Positions 7,042-16,180 of a stretch of 32,690 bases of DNA are shown in pieces. The translations under genes and the position numbers were made by a program. Origin of the DNA: Micromonospora deserti (GTDB lineage: Bacteria; Actinomycetota; Actinomycetes; Mycobacteriales; Micromonosporaceae); NCBI RefSeq assembly GCF_003236335.1, contig NZ_POUB01000041.1:1-32690 (forward strand), in the 5' to 3' direction. Positions within the stretch are counted from its first letter, which is position 1. Every line of letters begins with the position of its first letter. The notes under the pieces are model-generated. The model did no database searches and was not told the origin of the DNA. It saw only the letters and a program-made list of their open reading frames with translations.

Positions 7042-7225
7042 CCAGCGGCCGGCAGGGAGGCCGCGGTAGGGAGGCCGACGGCCGGGGGAGGCATTGGCCG
7101 GCAGCAGGGAGGCCACGGGCCGGCGGCAAAGGTACGAGCGGCACGGAGAAGCCGGTGGCAGGGCGTGCCGGAGGTAGACGGGTGCGCCCCGGCCGCCGGA
7201 GGTCTTCGGCCAGCGGTGGACAGGC
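7042..7225. other. intergenic region with short GGGAGGCC repeats
   Basis: No gene. GGGAGGCC occurs at 7055, 7069 and 7107, and GGCCGGCAG at 7047 and 7096, giving an imperfect duplicated block. It lies between two convergent genes just beyond the rpsT terminator. No function is evident. Confidence 0.4.
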
Positions 7226-7257
7226 GGAAGCCCCGGACGGTGACGTCCGGGGCTTCC
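7226..7257 (-). terminator. rpsT terminator hairpin
   Basis: A perfect 14-bp stem (GGAAGCCCCGGACG at 7226-7239 with its complement at 7244-7257) and a GTGA loop lies 21 bases beyond the rpsT stop. It has no T tract, as is common for high-GC actinobacterial terminators. It may also stop transcription from the convergent membrane gene. Confidence 0.85.
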
Positions 7258-7278
7258 GATCGGGTACGCAGCGCCTCG

Positions 7279-7545
7279 TCAGGCGGAGAGCGACCCCACG
7301 CGCTTGGCGATCGCGGACTTGCGGTTCGCGGCCTGGTTGGCGTGGATCACGCCCTTGCTGGCCGCCTTGTCCAGCTTGCGCGCGGCGTCCTGCATGAGGA
7401 CGGTGGCCTTGTCGACGTCACCGGCCTCGGCGGCCTCGTGGAACTTGCGGATGGCGGTCTTCAGCGACGACTTGACCGACTTGTTGCGCAGCCGGCGCTT
7501 CTCGTTCTGCCGGTTGCGCTTGATCTGGGACTTGATGTTCGCCAC
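7279..7545 (-). CDS. rpsT: 30S ribosomal protein S20
   Basis: An 88-residue basic protein beginning [24 protein letters not shown], the S20 signature, with three long helices typical of this 16S rRNA binder of the 30S body, needed for subunit assembly. The start is GTG with GAGG about eight bases upstream. Its own promoter (7624-7652, minus strand) and terminator (7226-7257) make it a monocistronic unit. The leader of about 70 nucleotides would allow the translational feedback known for S20 in E. coli, but no specific structure is shown here. Confidence 0.98.
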   Translation of the reverse strand: MANIKSQIKRNRQNEKRRLRNKSVKSSLKTAIRKFHEAAEAGDVDKATVLMQDAARKLDKAASKGVIHANQAANRKSAIAKRVGSLSA

Positions 7546-7623
7546 GCGACAGCCTCGTCTTGATAGCTCGGGTTGGTCTGCTTCTGCGCGCGACGAGCAG
7601 GCGTCACCGCTGCGCGAAGAGCC

Positions 7624-7652
7624 AGGTTACCAGGTCGGTCGGGACGAGCCAA
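7624..7652 (-). promoter_or_regulatory. rpsT promoter
   Basis: On the minus strand TTGGCT (7647-7652), a 17-bp spacer and TAACCT (7624-7629) match the housekeeping sigma consensus well. The predicted start near 7617 gives a leader of about 70 nt. GAGCC-AAAAC-GGCTC (7646-7660) overlaps the -35 and could be an operator or the end of an upstream transcript. Confidence 0.65.
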
Positions 7653-7691
7653 AACGGCTCCCGTCCGACCCGGCCCGAGCCTCGCTCCCGC

Positions 7692-7797
7692 GCGCCCCCC
7701 GGCGACGCCCCGGACCGGTGTTCCCGGGCGCCCAGGCGACGCCAAAGGACCGGTGCTCCCGGGCGCCCAGGCGACGCCAAAGGACCGGTGCTCCCGC
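7692..7797. repeat. three 35-36 bp tandem repeats
   Basis: Units at 7692-7727 (diverged), 7728-7762 and 7763-7797; the last two are identical except for their final base. Each begins GCGCCCAGGCGACGCCAAAG and continues with GACCGGTGCTCCCG, containing the palindrome CCCGGG at the unit junction. They lie between the kinase stop codon (7845) and the rpsT promoter. Possibly folded RNA at the 3' end of the kinase transcript, or a minisatellite. Confidence 0.9.
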
Positions 7798-7844
7798 GTC
7801 AGGTGGCGGCGCCGGACCGGGCGGCCGGGGCGGGCCGGTGGGGC

Positions 7845-8819
7845 TCAGGTCCAGCCCTGCCGCCGGGCGAGCCAGCCGAGCGCCTGCTCCCCGCTCCACC
7901 GCTGGTGCGCCGGCAACTGCGCCGAGGCCGTCGCTGGCGCCGCCGCCGCGGTGGTGAGGAAGTAGCCGGCCAGGGCGGCCAGGGTGACGTCCAGCGCGTC
8001 CGGTGGCGCGCCGGCGGCGACCGGGTGGCCGGTGAAGATCGCGTCGGCGTCCAGCCCGTCGGCATACCCACCGAGGAGCAGAGTCACCAGATCGAACCAG
8101 GCCGGCCCGCGGCAGAGCCAGGTCCAGTCGCAGAACCAGGCCCGCCCGTCCGCGTCGATCAGCACGTTGTCGGGGCGCAGGTCGCCGTGGATCAGGCCGG
8201 CCGCCGCGGCGGCGTACCCGGGGAGGCGGGACTCCAGCGCGACCAGCTCGGGCAGCCGGTGCCGTACCCGGGCGGGCAGCGCCGGCAGCGGTTCCCGGCC
8301 GGCGTGCACCTCACCCCACCACAGGATGTCCTCCCGGGCCAGGTCCGCCAGGTGGGGCAGGTCGAGGGCGACGAGGCCGGCGGGCGGGCCGGCCAGGGCG
8401 GCGGCCAGGTCGGCGTACCCGGTCAGGGCCGCGCTCAGCTCCGCCGGCACCCAGGGCAGCCGGGGCGGCCGCCCGTCGACGGCGTCCAGGCAGAGCGCGT
8501 ACCAGTCCGCCTCGTCCAGCGTCCACCGCAGGCGGGGCACCGGGAGGCCGGGCGGGAGCCGGTCGAGGATCGCGGCCTCCCGTGCGTACCAGGTGACCAG
8601 CTGCGGTTGCCCGGCGGTCGCGGCCTTGACGAAGGCCCGGCCGCCGTCGGCGGTGGTGAGCACGGCGGCGAAGCCGCGGGTGAAGCCGGCGGGGGCGGTG
8701 CGGGCCGCGACGACCGGGGCGCCGAGCCGGTCGGCGAGCGCGCCGCGCAGCCGCGCTGGCAGCGCCGACCAGTCGGGCCGCCCGGCGCTTCCGGGGTACG
8801 GCGGCGAGGTCGGGGGCAC
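7845..8819 (-). CDS. phosphotransferase, APH/choline kinase-like
   Basis: A 324-residue protein kinase-like small-molecule phosphotransferase. Seen: a GFTRGFAAVL nucleotide loop near residues 44-53, AFVKAA with the probable ATP-binding Lys near 65, the Brenner motif HGDLRPDN (about 215-222; catalytic Asp and Mg-binding Asn) and CDWTW in place of the usual DFG/D-W magnesium motif (about 233-237). The C-terminal part contains helical substrate-lobe sequence. Such chromosomal APH-family enzymes phosphorylate varied hydroxyl substrates, and resistance cannot be inferred. The start is GTG 8819; the gene is divergent from the DUF4240 pair, 50 bp apart. Family firm, substrate unknown. Confidence 0.85.
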   Translation of the reverse strand: MPPTSPPYPGSAGRPDWSALPARLRGALADRLGAPVVAARTAPAGFTRGFAAVLTTADGGRAFVKAATAGQPQLVTWYAREAAILDRLPPGLPVPRLRWTLDEADWYALCLDAVDGRPPRLPWVPAELSAALTGYADLAAALAGPPAGLVALDLPHLADLAREDILWWGEVHAGREPLPALPARVRHRLPELVALESRLPGYAAAAAGLIHGDLRPDNVLIDADGRAWFCDWTWLCRGPAWFDLVTLLLGGYADGLDADAIFTGHPVAAGAPPDALDVTLAALAGYFLTTAAAAPATASAQLPAHQRWSGEQALGWLARRQGWT

Positions 8820-8857
8820 GTCACCATGCTGCCCGGGTACGTGTCGTACCGCAGCGC

Positions 8858-8863
8858 GACACT
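8858..8863 (+). promoter_or_regulatory. -10-like element before the truncated DUF4240 gene
   Basis: GACACT is followed by six bases and GTG 8870. The intact paralogue has the similar GAGACT (9023-9028) eight bases before its ATG, so the element was probably duplicated along with the gene. Confidence 0.35.
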
Positions 8864-8869
8864 GCCCGT

Positions 8870-9040
8870 GTGATCGGGACCGAGGACTTCTGGGCGTTGA
8901 TCGAGGCGTCCGCCACCGCCACCGGCGCCCTGGACGGGCGACTGGCCTGGCTCACCGATCGGCTCGGCGGCCGGCCGGTCACCGCGTGGCGTGACGACAA
9001 GGGGCCCGGCGCCGGGGTCTGGGAGACTGCCAGGCCATGA
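8870..9040 (+). pseudogene. truncated DUF4240 paralogue (56 aa)
   Basis: The frame from GTG 8870 encodes MIGTEDFWALIEAS followed by GALDGRLAWLTDRLGG, the N-terminal helices of a DUF4240 domain, then an unrelated tail (WRDDKGPGAGVWETARP) and a stop inside the ATGA that starts the intact copy. It lacks the LWGAAYLINGG and DDGFDQFRGWL core, so it cannot fold as the full domain. The unrelated tail coincides with what should be the upstream region of the intact gene, suggesting that a deletion fused the first copy to its neighbour's promoter. It may still be translated. Good third-position GC in the first 45 codons indicates recent coding history. Confidence 0.7.
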
Positions 9041-9573
9041 GGACCGACGACTTCTGGCGGTTGATCGACCGGGCCCGGTCCGGGGGTGGGGGAGAGCCGC
9101 GGGCGGTGGCCGCGCGGGCCGTCGCCCTGCTGGCCGCGCGGGACCCGGGCGACATCGTCGGGTACGCGCAACACCAGACCCGGGTGCTCGCCGCCTCGCA
9201 CCGGGCGGATCTCTGGGGAGCCGCGTACCTGATCAACGGGGGCGTCTCCGACGACGGCTTCGACCAGTTCCGGGGCTGGCTGATGGCCCAGGGGCGGGAG
9301 GTGTTCGCGCGGGCCGTCGCCGACCCGGATTCGCTGGCCGAGTTGCCGCAGGTCCGGGCCGCCTCGCTCACCGGCGAGGAGCTGGCCTGCGCGGACATGC
9401 TCGGGGTGGCTTGGGTGGCGTACCGGAAGGCGACCGCCGCGCAACTGCCGGCGGAGCGGGAGGCCGCCGCGGTGCCGGACCTCAACGACCTCTGGGACTT
9501 CGACGACGAGGAACAGGCGCGTGCCCGGCTGCCGAAGCTCGCCGCGCTCTTCGTCGAGCCGCCCGAGGAGTGA
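9037..9573 (+). CDS. DUF4240 domain-containing protein
   Basis: A 178-residue protein of the DUF4240 family, whose biochemical role is unknown. Seen: the opening TDDFWRLIDRAR, then LWGAAYLINGGVSDDGFDQFRGWLMAQGREVFARAVADPDSL (core, about residues 60-105), and an acidic C-terminus (LWDFDDEEQARARLPKL) often found in actinobacterial members. The length is complete. ATG 9037 overlaps the stop of the truncated paralogue, so the two could be co-translated, but a -10-like GAGACT just upstream may give it its own leaderless transcript. Confidence 0.82.
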   Translation: MRTDDFWRLIDRARSGGGGEPRAVAARAVALLAARDPGDIVGYAQHQTRVLAASHRADLWGAAYLINGGVSDDGFDQFRGWLMAQGREVFARAVADPDSLAELPQVRAASLTGEELACADMLGVAWVAYRKATAAQLPAEREAAAVPDLNDLWDFDDEEQARARLPKLAALFVEPPEE

Positions 9574-9596
9574 CCCGGCGGAGGAGTGACCCGGCG
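9565..9596. repeat. 16-bp tandem duplication across a stop codon
   Basis: GAGGAGTGACCCGGCG occurs twice head-to-tail (9565-9580, 9581-9596). The first copy contains the last two codons and stop of the DUF4240 gene; the second adds a downstream copy of the same stop in the same reading context. Probably a slippage event. Confidence 0.85.
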
Positions 9597-9779
9597 GAGA
9601 CCAGCGGGGTGGGGATCGCCGGCGGCCTCCGGCGCGGCCCGGGTGCGGGATCGCCGGAGTGACGCGATGGCCCCGGGGCCGGGGATCGCCCGCGCAGCGG
9701 GCCTGGGGCGGCGGCGTGGGAGCATAGAGGGGGCCGGCGTCGCCGGCCTGCTCACGTCAGCCGACCAGAACGGACCGCT

Positions 9780-11657
<1,878 letters not shown>

Positions 11658-11661
11658 CGCA

Positions 11662-11679
11662 CCGCCGGTTCGCCGGCGG
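11662..11679 (+). terminator. lepA terminator hairpin with UUCG loop
   Basis: CCGCCGG-TTCG-CCGGCGG forms a 7-bp stem closed by a stable UUCG tetraloop, five bases after the lepA stop. No T tract. Confidence 0.6.
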
Positions 11680-11890
11680 ACGACGGCCGGCGCCCCGGCC
11701 GGGCAGGGACGCCACCCCCGCCCGGTCCGGGCGCCGGCCGTTGCGCGTCCGGCCACCCTCGGCAGGTGATGTTCCGCCTCGCCCGCCGACCGCGCACCCG
11801 GCCGGATCGGCCACGACCGGTGGAACGGCATCGTGGGGATGGGACGGCGGTGGCCATTGACGGCCGACAACGTCGGCGCGCGCCGGGCCG
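11680..11890. other. non-coding stretch before the first glsB-like gene
   Basis: No gene is supported between the lepA terminator and the promoter at 11891. The short frames here have poor codon bias. Nothing further is recognised. Confidence 0.4.
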
Positions 11891-11916
11891 GTTTGGATTT
11901 TCGGCGGGTCGGGAAT
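11891..11916 (+). promoter_or_regulatory. stress-sigma-like promoter of first GlsB-family gene
   Basis: GTTT (11891-11894), a 16-bp spacer and GGGAAT (11911-11916) resemble the SigB/SigF-group consensus (GTTT, 14-16 bp, GGGTAT-like). The same arrangement with identical spacing occurs upstream of the second copy while the spacer itself has diverged, which favours function. Confidence 0.6.
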
Positions 11917-11974
11917 TAGCGGTCACGACAGGAACGCCACGAATCGTGGACACCACTCTTGAAGGAGGGCGACC

Positions 11975-12262
11975 GTGGAGCTCACCGTTTGGGGCATCAT
12001 CACCGCGCTCGTTGTCGGTCTCATCATCGGCGCTCTGGGTCGCCTGGTCGTACCCGGCCGGCAGGACATGCCGATCTGGCTGCACATGCTGATCGGCGTC
12101 GGTGCGGCGCTGCTCGGCACCGTCCTGGCCCGGGCGGTGGGCATCGCCACCGAGACCGCCGGCATCGACTGGGGGGAGCTGCTGGTCCAGGTCGTGCTGG
12201 CCGCGATCGCCGTGGCCCTGGTTGCCGGCGTGGGCCGGCGCCGCAGCGTCACCCACCGGTAA
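11975..12262 (+). CDS. GlsB/YeaQ/YmgE family stress response membrane protein
   Basis: A 95-residue integral membrane protein of the transglycosylase-associated (GlsB/YeaQ/YmgE) family. It has three hydrophobic segments (about 4-25, 36-54, 68-88) with the family motif LIIGALGRLVVPGRQDMPIWLHMLIGVGAALLG and a basic C-terminus GRRRSVTHR. Members are induced by envelope, salt or acid stress in several bacteria; the molecular role is unknown. GTG start with a strong GAAGGAGGG about six bases upstream. It has its own predicted stress-type promoter and a perfect terminator hairpin. The next gene is a close tandem paralogue. Confidence 0.9.
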   Translation: MELTVWGIITALVVGLIIGALGRLVVPGRQDMPIWLHMLIGVGAALLGTVLARAVGIATETAGIDWGELLVQVVLAAIAVALVAGVGRRRSVTHR

Positions 12263-12284
12263 CCGCACACCACCGAATCTCCCC

Positions 12285-12318
12285 CGCGAGGGTGCCCGGC
12301 CGGCCGGGCACCCTCGCG
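12285..12318 (+). terminator. terminator of first GlsB-family gene
   Basis: A perfect 34-base palindrome: CGCGAGGGTGCCCGGCC and its complement directly abut, giving a stem of about 15 bp with a 4-base loop, 22 bases after the stop codon. Confidence 0.85.
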
Positions 12319-12383
12319 TACGTCCGGAACCGGGTCGGACGTCCGGTCCGGGGCGCACGCGCACCGCCTGTCCCGGGATGTCG

Positions 12384-12409
12384 GTTTGGGTCCGTCAGCG
12401 CTCGGGAAC
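12384..12409 (+). promoter_or_regulatory. stress-sigma-like promoter of second GlsB-family gene
   Basis: GTTT (12384-12387), 16 bp and GGGAAC (12404-12409), matching the promoter of the first copy in elements and spacing. It is followed in both by GGTCACGA and AGGAAC, showing that the duplication included the control region. Confidence 0.6.
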
Positions 12410-12470
12410 TCACCGGTCACGAGAGGAACACCGCAATCACTGACTCGACATCTCGTGAAGGAGAGCGACC

Positions 12471-12755
12471 GTGGAGCTCACCGTTTGGGGCATCATCACC
12501 GCGCTCATCGTCGGCCTGATCGTCGGCCTGCTGGGCCGGCTGGCCGTACCCGGTCGGCAGGACATGCCGATGTGGCTGCACATGCTGATCGGCGTCGGCG
12601 CCGCGCTGCTGGGCACGGTTATCGCGCGCGCCTCGGGCTTCGCCGAGGCCGCCGGGGTCGACTGGCGTGAGCTGCTGTTGCAGGTCGTGCTTGCCGCCGT
12701 CGCAGTGGCCCTGGTGGTCGGCGTCGGCCGGCGCCGGGGCGTCACCCACCGGTAA
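12471..12755 (+). CDS. GlsB/YeaQ/YmgE family stress response membrane protein, tandem paralogue
   Basis: A 94-residue paralogue of the preceding gene, with an identical start (MELTVWGIITAL) and end (RR-VTHR) and substitutions mainly in the loop after the second membrane segment (ARASGFAEAAGVDWREL versus ARAVGIATETAGIDWGEL). Three hydrophobic segments at the same positions. GTG start preceded by GAAGGAGAG. Separate promoter and terminator imply independent expression rather than one operon. High DNA identity around the start suggests relatively recent duplication or gene conversion. The role is the same as for its partner: probable stress-induced membrane protein, mechanism unknown. Confidence 0.9.
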   Translation: MELTVWGIITALIVGLIVGLLGRLAVPGRQDMPMWLHMLIGVGAALLGTVIARASGFAEAAGVDWRELLLQVVLAAVAVALVVGVGRRRGVTHR

Positions 12756-12771
12756 GAACCGCACAGTCTGA

Positions 12772-12813
12772 AGACGACGGGAGCCCGGCCGGCAGGCGGG
12801 GCTCCCTTCGTCT
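12772..12813 (+). terminator. terminator of second GlsB-family gene
   Basis: AGACGA (12772-12777) and GGGAGCCC (12779-12786) pair with GGGCTCCC (12799-12806) and TCGTCT (12808-12813), forming a long stem with a small internal mismatch, 17 bases after the stop. Confidence 0.8.
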
Positions 12814-12897
12814 GCGTACGACCAGTTTTGCCCCACTCCCAGCCGGCTGCGATCCGCCGGCCTGGGGTACGGTCGCCTCGCTTCGCCCGGCCGGCCA

Positions 12898-12927
12898 CTG
12901 TCGTAAAGGATTTTTTCCTACTAAGGT
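12898..12927 (+). promoter_or_regulatory. candidate promoter/operator of the sugar ABC operon
   Basis: An AT-rich patch contains AGGA-TTTTT-TCCT (12907-12919), a small inverted repeat between CTGTCG (12898-12903) and TAAGGT (12922-12927), a weak -35/-10 pair 18 bp apart. A sugar-responsive repressor site would be expected here; the arms are only 4 bp, so this is tentative. Confidence 0.35.
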
Positions 12928-12971
12928 GCGGCGGAGAAGGTTAGTGCCAAGAGGCGCGAGGGAGATATGGC

Positions 12972-14261
12972 GTGAACAGGTGGAAGCGGCTGGCCCCGGT
13001 CACCGCCGTCGTGGCCTCGGCCGCGATGGTGCTGACCGGTTGCGGTGGCTCCGGTGACGACGAGGCGGCCGACAACAGCAAACTGACGGTCTGGATGATG
13101 GGCGAGGGCAGCGAGGCGCAGACCACGTTCCTCGACGGCGTCGAGACCGAGTTCCGGCAGAAGCACCCGGACACCGACGTGGTGGTCCAGTACATCCCCT
13201 GGCTCGAGGCGCCGAAGAAGTTCCAGGCCGCGCTCGCCGGCGGTGAGGGGCCGGACGTCACCGAGCTGGGCAACACCGAGACCCAGGGCTGGGCGGCGCA
13301 GGAGGCGCTGGCCGACGTGACCAACCGGATGAGCGGCTGGACCGAGGGCAAGGACATCCTGCCCGACCTGGTGAAGAATGCCCAGCTCGACGGCAAGCAG
13401 TACGGCGTACCGTGGTACGCCGGCGTCCGGGGCATCTACTACCGCACCGACTGGTTCGCCGAGGCCGGCGTCAAGCCGCCGACCACCTGGGACGAACTGG
13501 TCGCCGCCGCCAAGGCCGTGCAGGCGAAGAAGCCGGGCACCTACGGCATCGCCCTGCCGGGCAACTCCGAGCTGCCCTTCTACTCGTTCCTCTGGGGCAC
13601 TGGCGCGGAGATCGCCACCCAGCAGGGCGACACCTGGAAGTCCGGCTACACCACGCCGGAGGCGCAGCGGGCGGTCAAGTTCTGGACCGACCTGGTGACC
13701 GTGCACAAGGTGGCCCCGCCGGCCGCCGCGGGCTGGAACGAGATCGACGCCCGCACCCAGTTCGCCACCGGCAAGGCGGCGATGGCCTTCGGCGGTAGCT
13801 GGCAGCAGGGCGCCATCAAGAAGGACAACCCCGAGATCGAGAAGGTCTGGGGCACGTTCCCCATCCCCGGCCCGGACGGCAAGCCCGCGCCCGCCTTCGC
13901 CGGCGGCTCCGACGTCGCGATCTGGCAGGACAGCAAGCGGCAGGACCTCGCCTGGGACTACCTGACGGTGCTGCTGAGCAAGAAGAACGACCAGGCGTTC
14001 GCCGAGAGCCTCGGCTTCTTCCCGGTCTACCAGGACCTGGTGAGTGGCGACAAGTACACCAATGACAAGATCATGGCGCCGTTCGCCACCGCGATGCAGA
14101 ACACCAAGCTCACGCCGCTCACCCCGAAATGGGTGGAGGTCAGCCGGACCAAGACGGTGACCCAGGCGATGAACAGCTCGGTCATGAAGGGTCAGAAGAC
14201 GGTCGAGAAGGCCACCGCCGACGCGGCCGCGGAGATGGAAAGCATCCTCAACGCCAAGTGA
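12972..14261 (+). CDS. extracellular sugar-binding lipoprotein of ABC importer
   Basis: A 429-residue solute-binding protein of the carbohydrate uptake-1 (MalE-like) group. The signal peptide (MNRWKRLAPVTAVVASAAMVLTGC) ends in the lipobox LTGC, so it should be a lipoprotein on the outer face of the membrane. The mature part starts KLTVWMMGEGS and contains the family pattern VQYIPWLEAPKKFQAALAGGEGPDVTELGNT and AAMAFGGSWQQGAI. GTG 12972 is seven bases after GAGGGAG; a nearby ATG at 12967 is out of frame and hits a stop. It is followed by two permeases with GTGA overlaps. The ligand is probably an oligosaccharide but cannot be named. Confidence 0.92.
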   Translation: MNRWKRLAPVTAVVASAAMVLTGCGGSGDDEAADNSKLTVWMMGEGSEAQTTFLDGVETEFRQKHPDTDVVVQYIPWLEAPKKFQAALAGGEGPDVTELGNTETQGWAAQEALADVTNRMSGWTEGKDILPDLVKNAQLDGKQYGVPWYAGVRGIYYRTDWFAEAGVKPPTTWDELVAAAKAVQAKKPGTYGIALPGNSELPFYSFLWGTGAEIATQQGDTWKSGYTTPEAQRAVKFWTDLVTVHKVAPPAAAGWNEIDARTQFATGKAAMAFGGSWQQGAIKKDNPEIEKVWGTFPIPGPDGKPAPAFAGGSDVAIWQDSKRQDLAWDYLTVLLSKKNDQAFAESLGFFPVYQDLVSGDKYTNDKIMAPFATAMQNTKLTPLTPKWVEVSRTKTVTQAMNSSVMKGQKTVEKATADAAAEMESILNAK

Positions 14262-15244
14262 CCACGCTGACCGAGACGCCGGAGACGTCCGCCGCGCGGG
14301 AGACCCCCGCGCGGCGGCGTCGCCGGGTGGACCGCCTGCCCTACCTGCTCCTCCTGCCCTGCCTGGTGATCATCGGGGTGCTGCTGCTCTGGCCGCTCGG
14401 CCAGGTGGTGGCGATGTCCTTCTACCGGCTGAACAACGTCCGGCAGCTGCGCGGCGACCGCGAGTGGCCGTGGGTGGGGCTGGCCAACTACGTCGAGATC
14501 CTCGGCGACCCGTTCTTCCGCACCGTGCTGCGCAACACGGTGCTCTTCGCCGCGGCCAACGTGCTCCTCACGATGGTTCTGGGCACCCTGGTCGGGCTGC
14601 TGCTCAACCGGCTGGGCCGGAAGATGGCCGCCTTCGTGGCCAGTTGCGTGATGCTCGCCTGGGCCACCCCGGCGCTGACCGGCACGATCGTCTGGAAGTG
14701 GATCTTCGACGACACCAGCGGCCTGGTCACCTGGCTGTTCAACGCGCTGCCCGACGGGTTGTCGCAGAGCCTCTTCGGGCACAGCGACTGGACCGGCTAC
14801 GGCTGGTTCAACTCGCCGCTGCTGTTCTTCTCGATCCTCACCCTGGTGGTGGTCTGGCACTCGTTCCCGTTCATCGCGGTCAGCGTGCTGGCCGGGCTCA
14901 AGAGCGTACCGAGCGAGCTGCACGAGGCGGCCCGGGTTGACGGGGCCGGGCCGTGGAAGGTGTTCTGGAAGGTCACCTTCCCGCTGCTGCGGCCGGTCTT
15001 CGGGATCCTGATCGTGCTCTCCACCATCTGGGACTTCAAGGTCTTCACCCAGCAGTTCGTGCTGGCCGGCGGCACCCAGGACCGGCCGACGTTCATGCTC
15101 TCCATCTATTCGTACGCGGAGGCGTTCTCGCCCCCGCCCAAGTACGGGCTCGGCGCGTCGATCGCGGTGATCCTCACCCTGATCCTGCTGGTGGTGACCG
15201 GTCTCTACGTCCGCATGGTGCTCAAGCAGGAGGAGGACGCGTGA
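14258..15244 (+). CDS. sugar ABC transporter permease (MalF/UgpA-like)
   Basis: A 328-residue inner-membrane permease with six predicted helices; the first is about residues 28-51 (LPYLLLLPCLVIIGVLLLWPLGQV). The cytoplasmic EAA loop reads ELHEAARVDGAGPWKVFWKVTFPLLRP (about 222-248), the docking site for the ATPase. GTG 14258 overlaps the binding-protein stop in GTGA; the frame is open further upstream but lies inside the previous gene. It forms the membrane heterodimer with the next gene product. No ATPase gene is adjacent, so a shared MsiK-type ATPase encoded elsewhere is likely (known for Streptomyces sugar importers; inference here). Confidence 0.93.
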   Translation: MTTLTETPETSAARETPARRRRRVDRLPYLLLLPCLVIIGVLLLWPLGQVVAMSFYRLNNVRQLRGDREWPWVGLANYVEILGDPFFRTVLRNTVLFAAANVLLTMVLGTLVGLLLNRLGRKMAAFVASCVMLAWATPALTGTIVWKWIFDDTSGLVTWLFNALPDGLSQSLFGHSDWTGYGWFNSPLLFFSILTLVVVWHSFPFIAVSVLAGLKSVPSELHEAARVDGAGPWKVFWKVTFPLLRPVFGILIVLSTIWDFKVFTQQFVLAGGTQDRPTFMLSIYSYAEAFSPPPKYGLGASIAVILTLILLVVTGLYVRMVLKQEEDA

Positions 15245-16098
15245 CGCGGCGCGCAGCAGGGGCGGGCGTGAAACGGCTGGCCCTCAACGGCGCGGGCCTG
15301 CTGGTGGCGCTCTTCGCCGCCTTCCCCGTCTACTGGATGATCGCCACCTCGCTGAAGCCCAGCTCGGAGATCTTCTCCAGCACGCCGCGCCCGATGCCCG
15401 CGGAGCCGACCCTGGAGCACTACCGGCAGATCCTCACCGGCAACCTCATCCCGGGCGTGACCTTCGCCGACTTCTTCCTCAACAGCGCCATCGTGGCGGT
15501 CTCCACGGTGCTGCTCAGCGGGCTGGTCGCGCTGCTGGCCGCCACGGCGGTGGCCCGGTTCCGGTTCACCCTCCGGACCAGCTTCCTGATCATGCTGCTG
15601 GTGGTGCAGATGATCCCGCTGGAGGCGCTGGTCATCCCGCTGTTCCTGATGATCCAGCGGCTCGGGCTCTACAACACGCTGCCCAGCCTGATCCTGACCT
15701 ACCTCGGCTTCTCGCTGCCGTTCGCGGTCTGGATGCTGCGCGGTTTCGTCGCCGCGGTGCCCAGGGAACTGGAGGAGGCCGCGGCGATCGACGGGGCCAA
15801 CCGGGCGCAGATCTTCCGCCGGATCCTCTTCCCGCTGGTGGCTCCCGGCCTGGTCGCGACCAGCATCTTCTCGTTCATCACGGCGTGGAACGAGCTGATC
15901 TTCGCGCTGACGTTCATCAACGACCAGGAGCGGTACACGCTGCCGGTGGCGATGACCTTCTTCTTCGGCCGCGACGACACCGCCTGGGGCCCGGTGATGG
16001 CCGCCTCCACCCTGTTCACCCTTCCGGTGATCGTGTTCTTCCTGCTGGTGCAGCGTCGGATGGTGTCCGGCCTGGTCGCCGGCGCCGTCAAGGGCTGA
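15241..16098 (+). CDS. sugar ABC transporter permease (MalG/UgpE-like)
   Basis: A 285-residue second permease of the importer with six predicted helices. The first (about 14-32) is followed by MIATSLKPSSEIFSSTPRP, a typical MalG-class periplasmic start; the EAA loop is ELEEAAAIDGANRAQIFRRILFPLVAPG, and the end is LLVQRRMVSGLVAGAVKG, the standard C-terminus. GTG 15241 overlaps the previous stop in GTGA. The operon ends here without an ATPase, a glycoside hydrolase or a LacI-type regulator nearby, so neither substrate nor regulator can be deduced from context. Confidence 0.93.
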   Translation: MTRRAAGAGVKRLALNGAGLLVALFAAFPVYWMIATSLKPSSEIFSSTPRPMPAEPTLEHYRQILTGNLIPGVTFADFFLNSAIVAVSTVLLSGLVALLAATAVARFRFTLRTSFLIMLLVVQMIPLEALVIPLFLMIQRLGLYNTLPSLILTYLGFSLPFAVWMLRGFVAAVPRELEEAAAIDGANRAQIFRRILFPLVAPGLVATSIFSFITAWNELIFALTFINDQERYTLPVAMTFFFGRDDTAWGPVMAASTLFTLPVIVFFLLVQRRMVSGLVAGAVKG

Positions 16099-16180
16099 CC
16101 CGGCTGGATCGTCCGGCGGCATCAGCGGCGGCGGAGCCCGGGACGCGGACAACGGCGCGGAGGGCGTGGCGGGACCGGGC

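Noticed and set aside
7692..7797. CRISPR array
   Set aside because: The 35-bp units are directly adjacent with no unique spacers and no cas genes are present.
7845..8819. Aminoglycoside resistance gene
   Set aside because: APH-family folds phosphorylate many substrates and nothing in the sequence or context points to antibiotic modification.
12907..12919. AGGA-TTTTT-TCCT as a firm sugar-repressor operator
   Set aside because: Arms are only 4 bp; kept only as a tentative part of the promoter feature.
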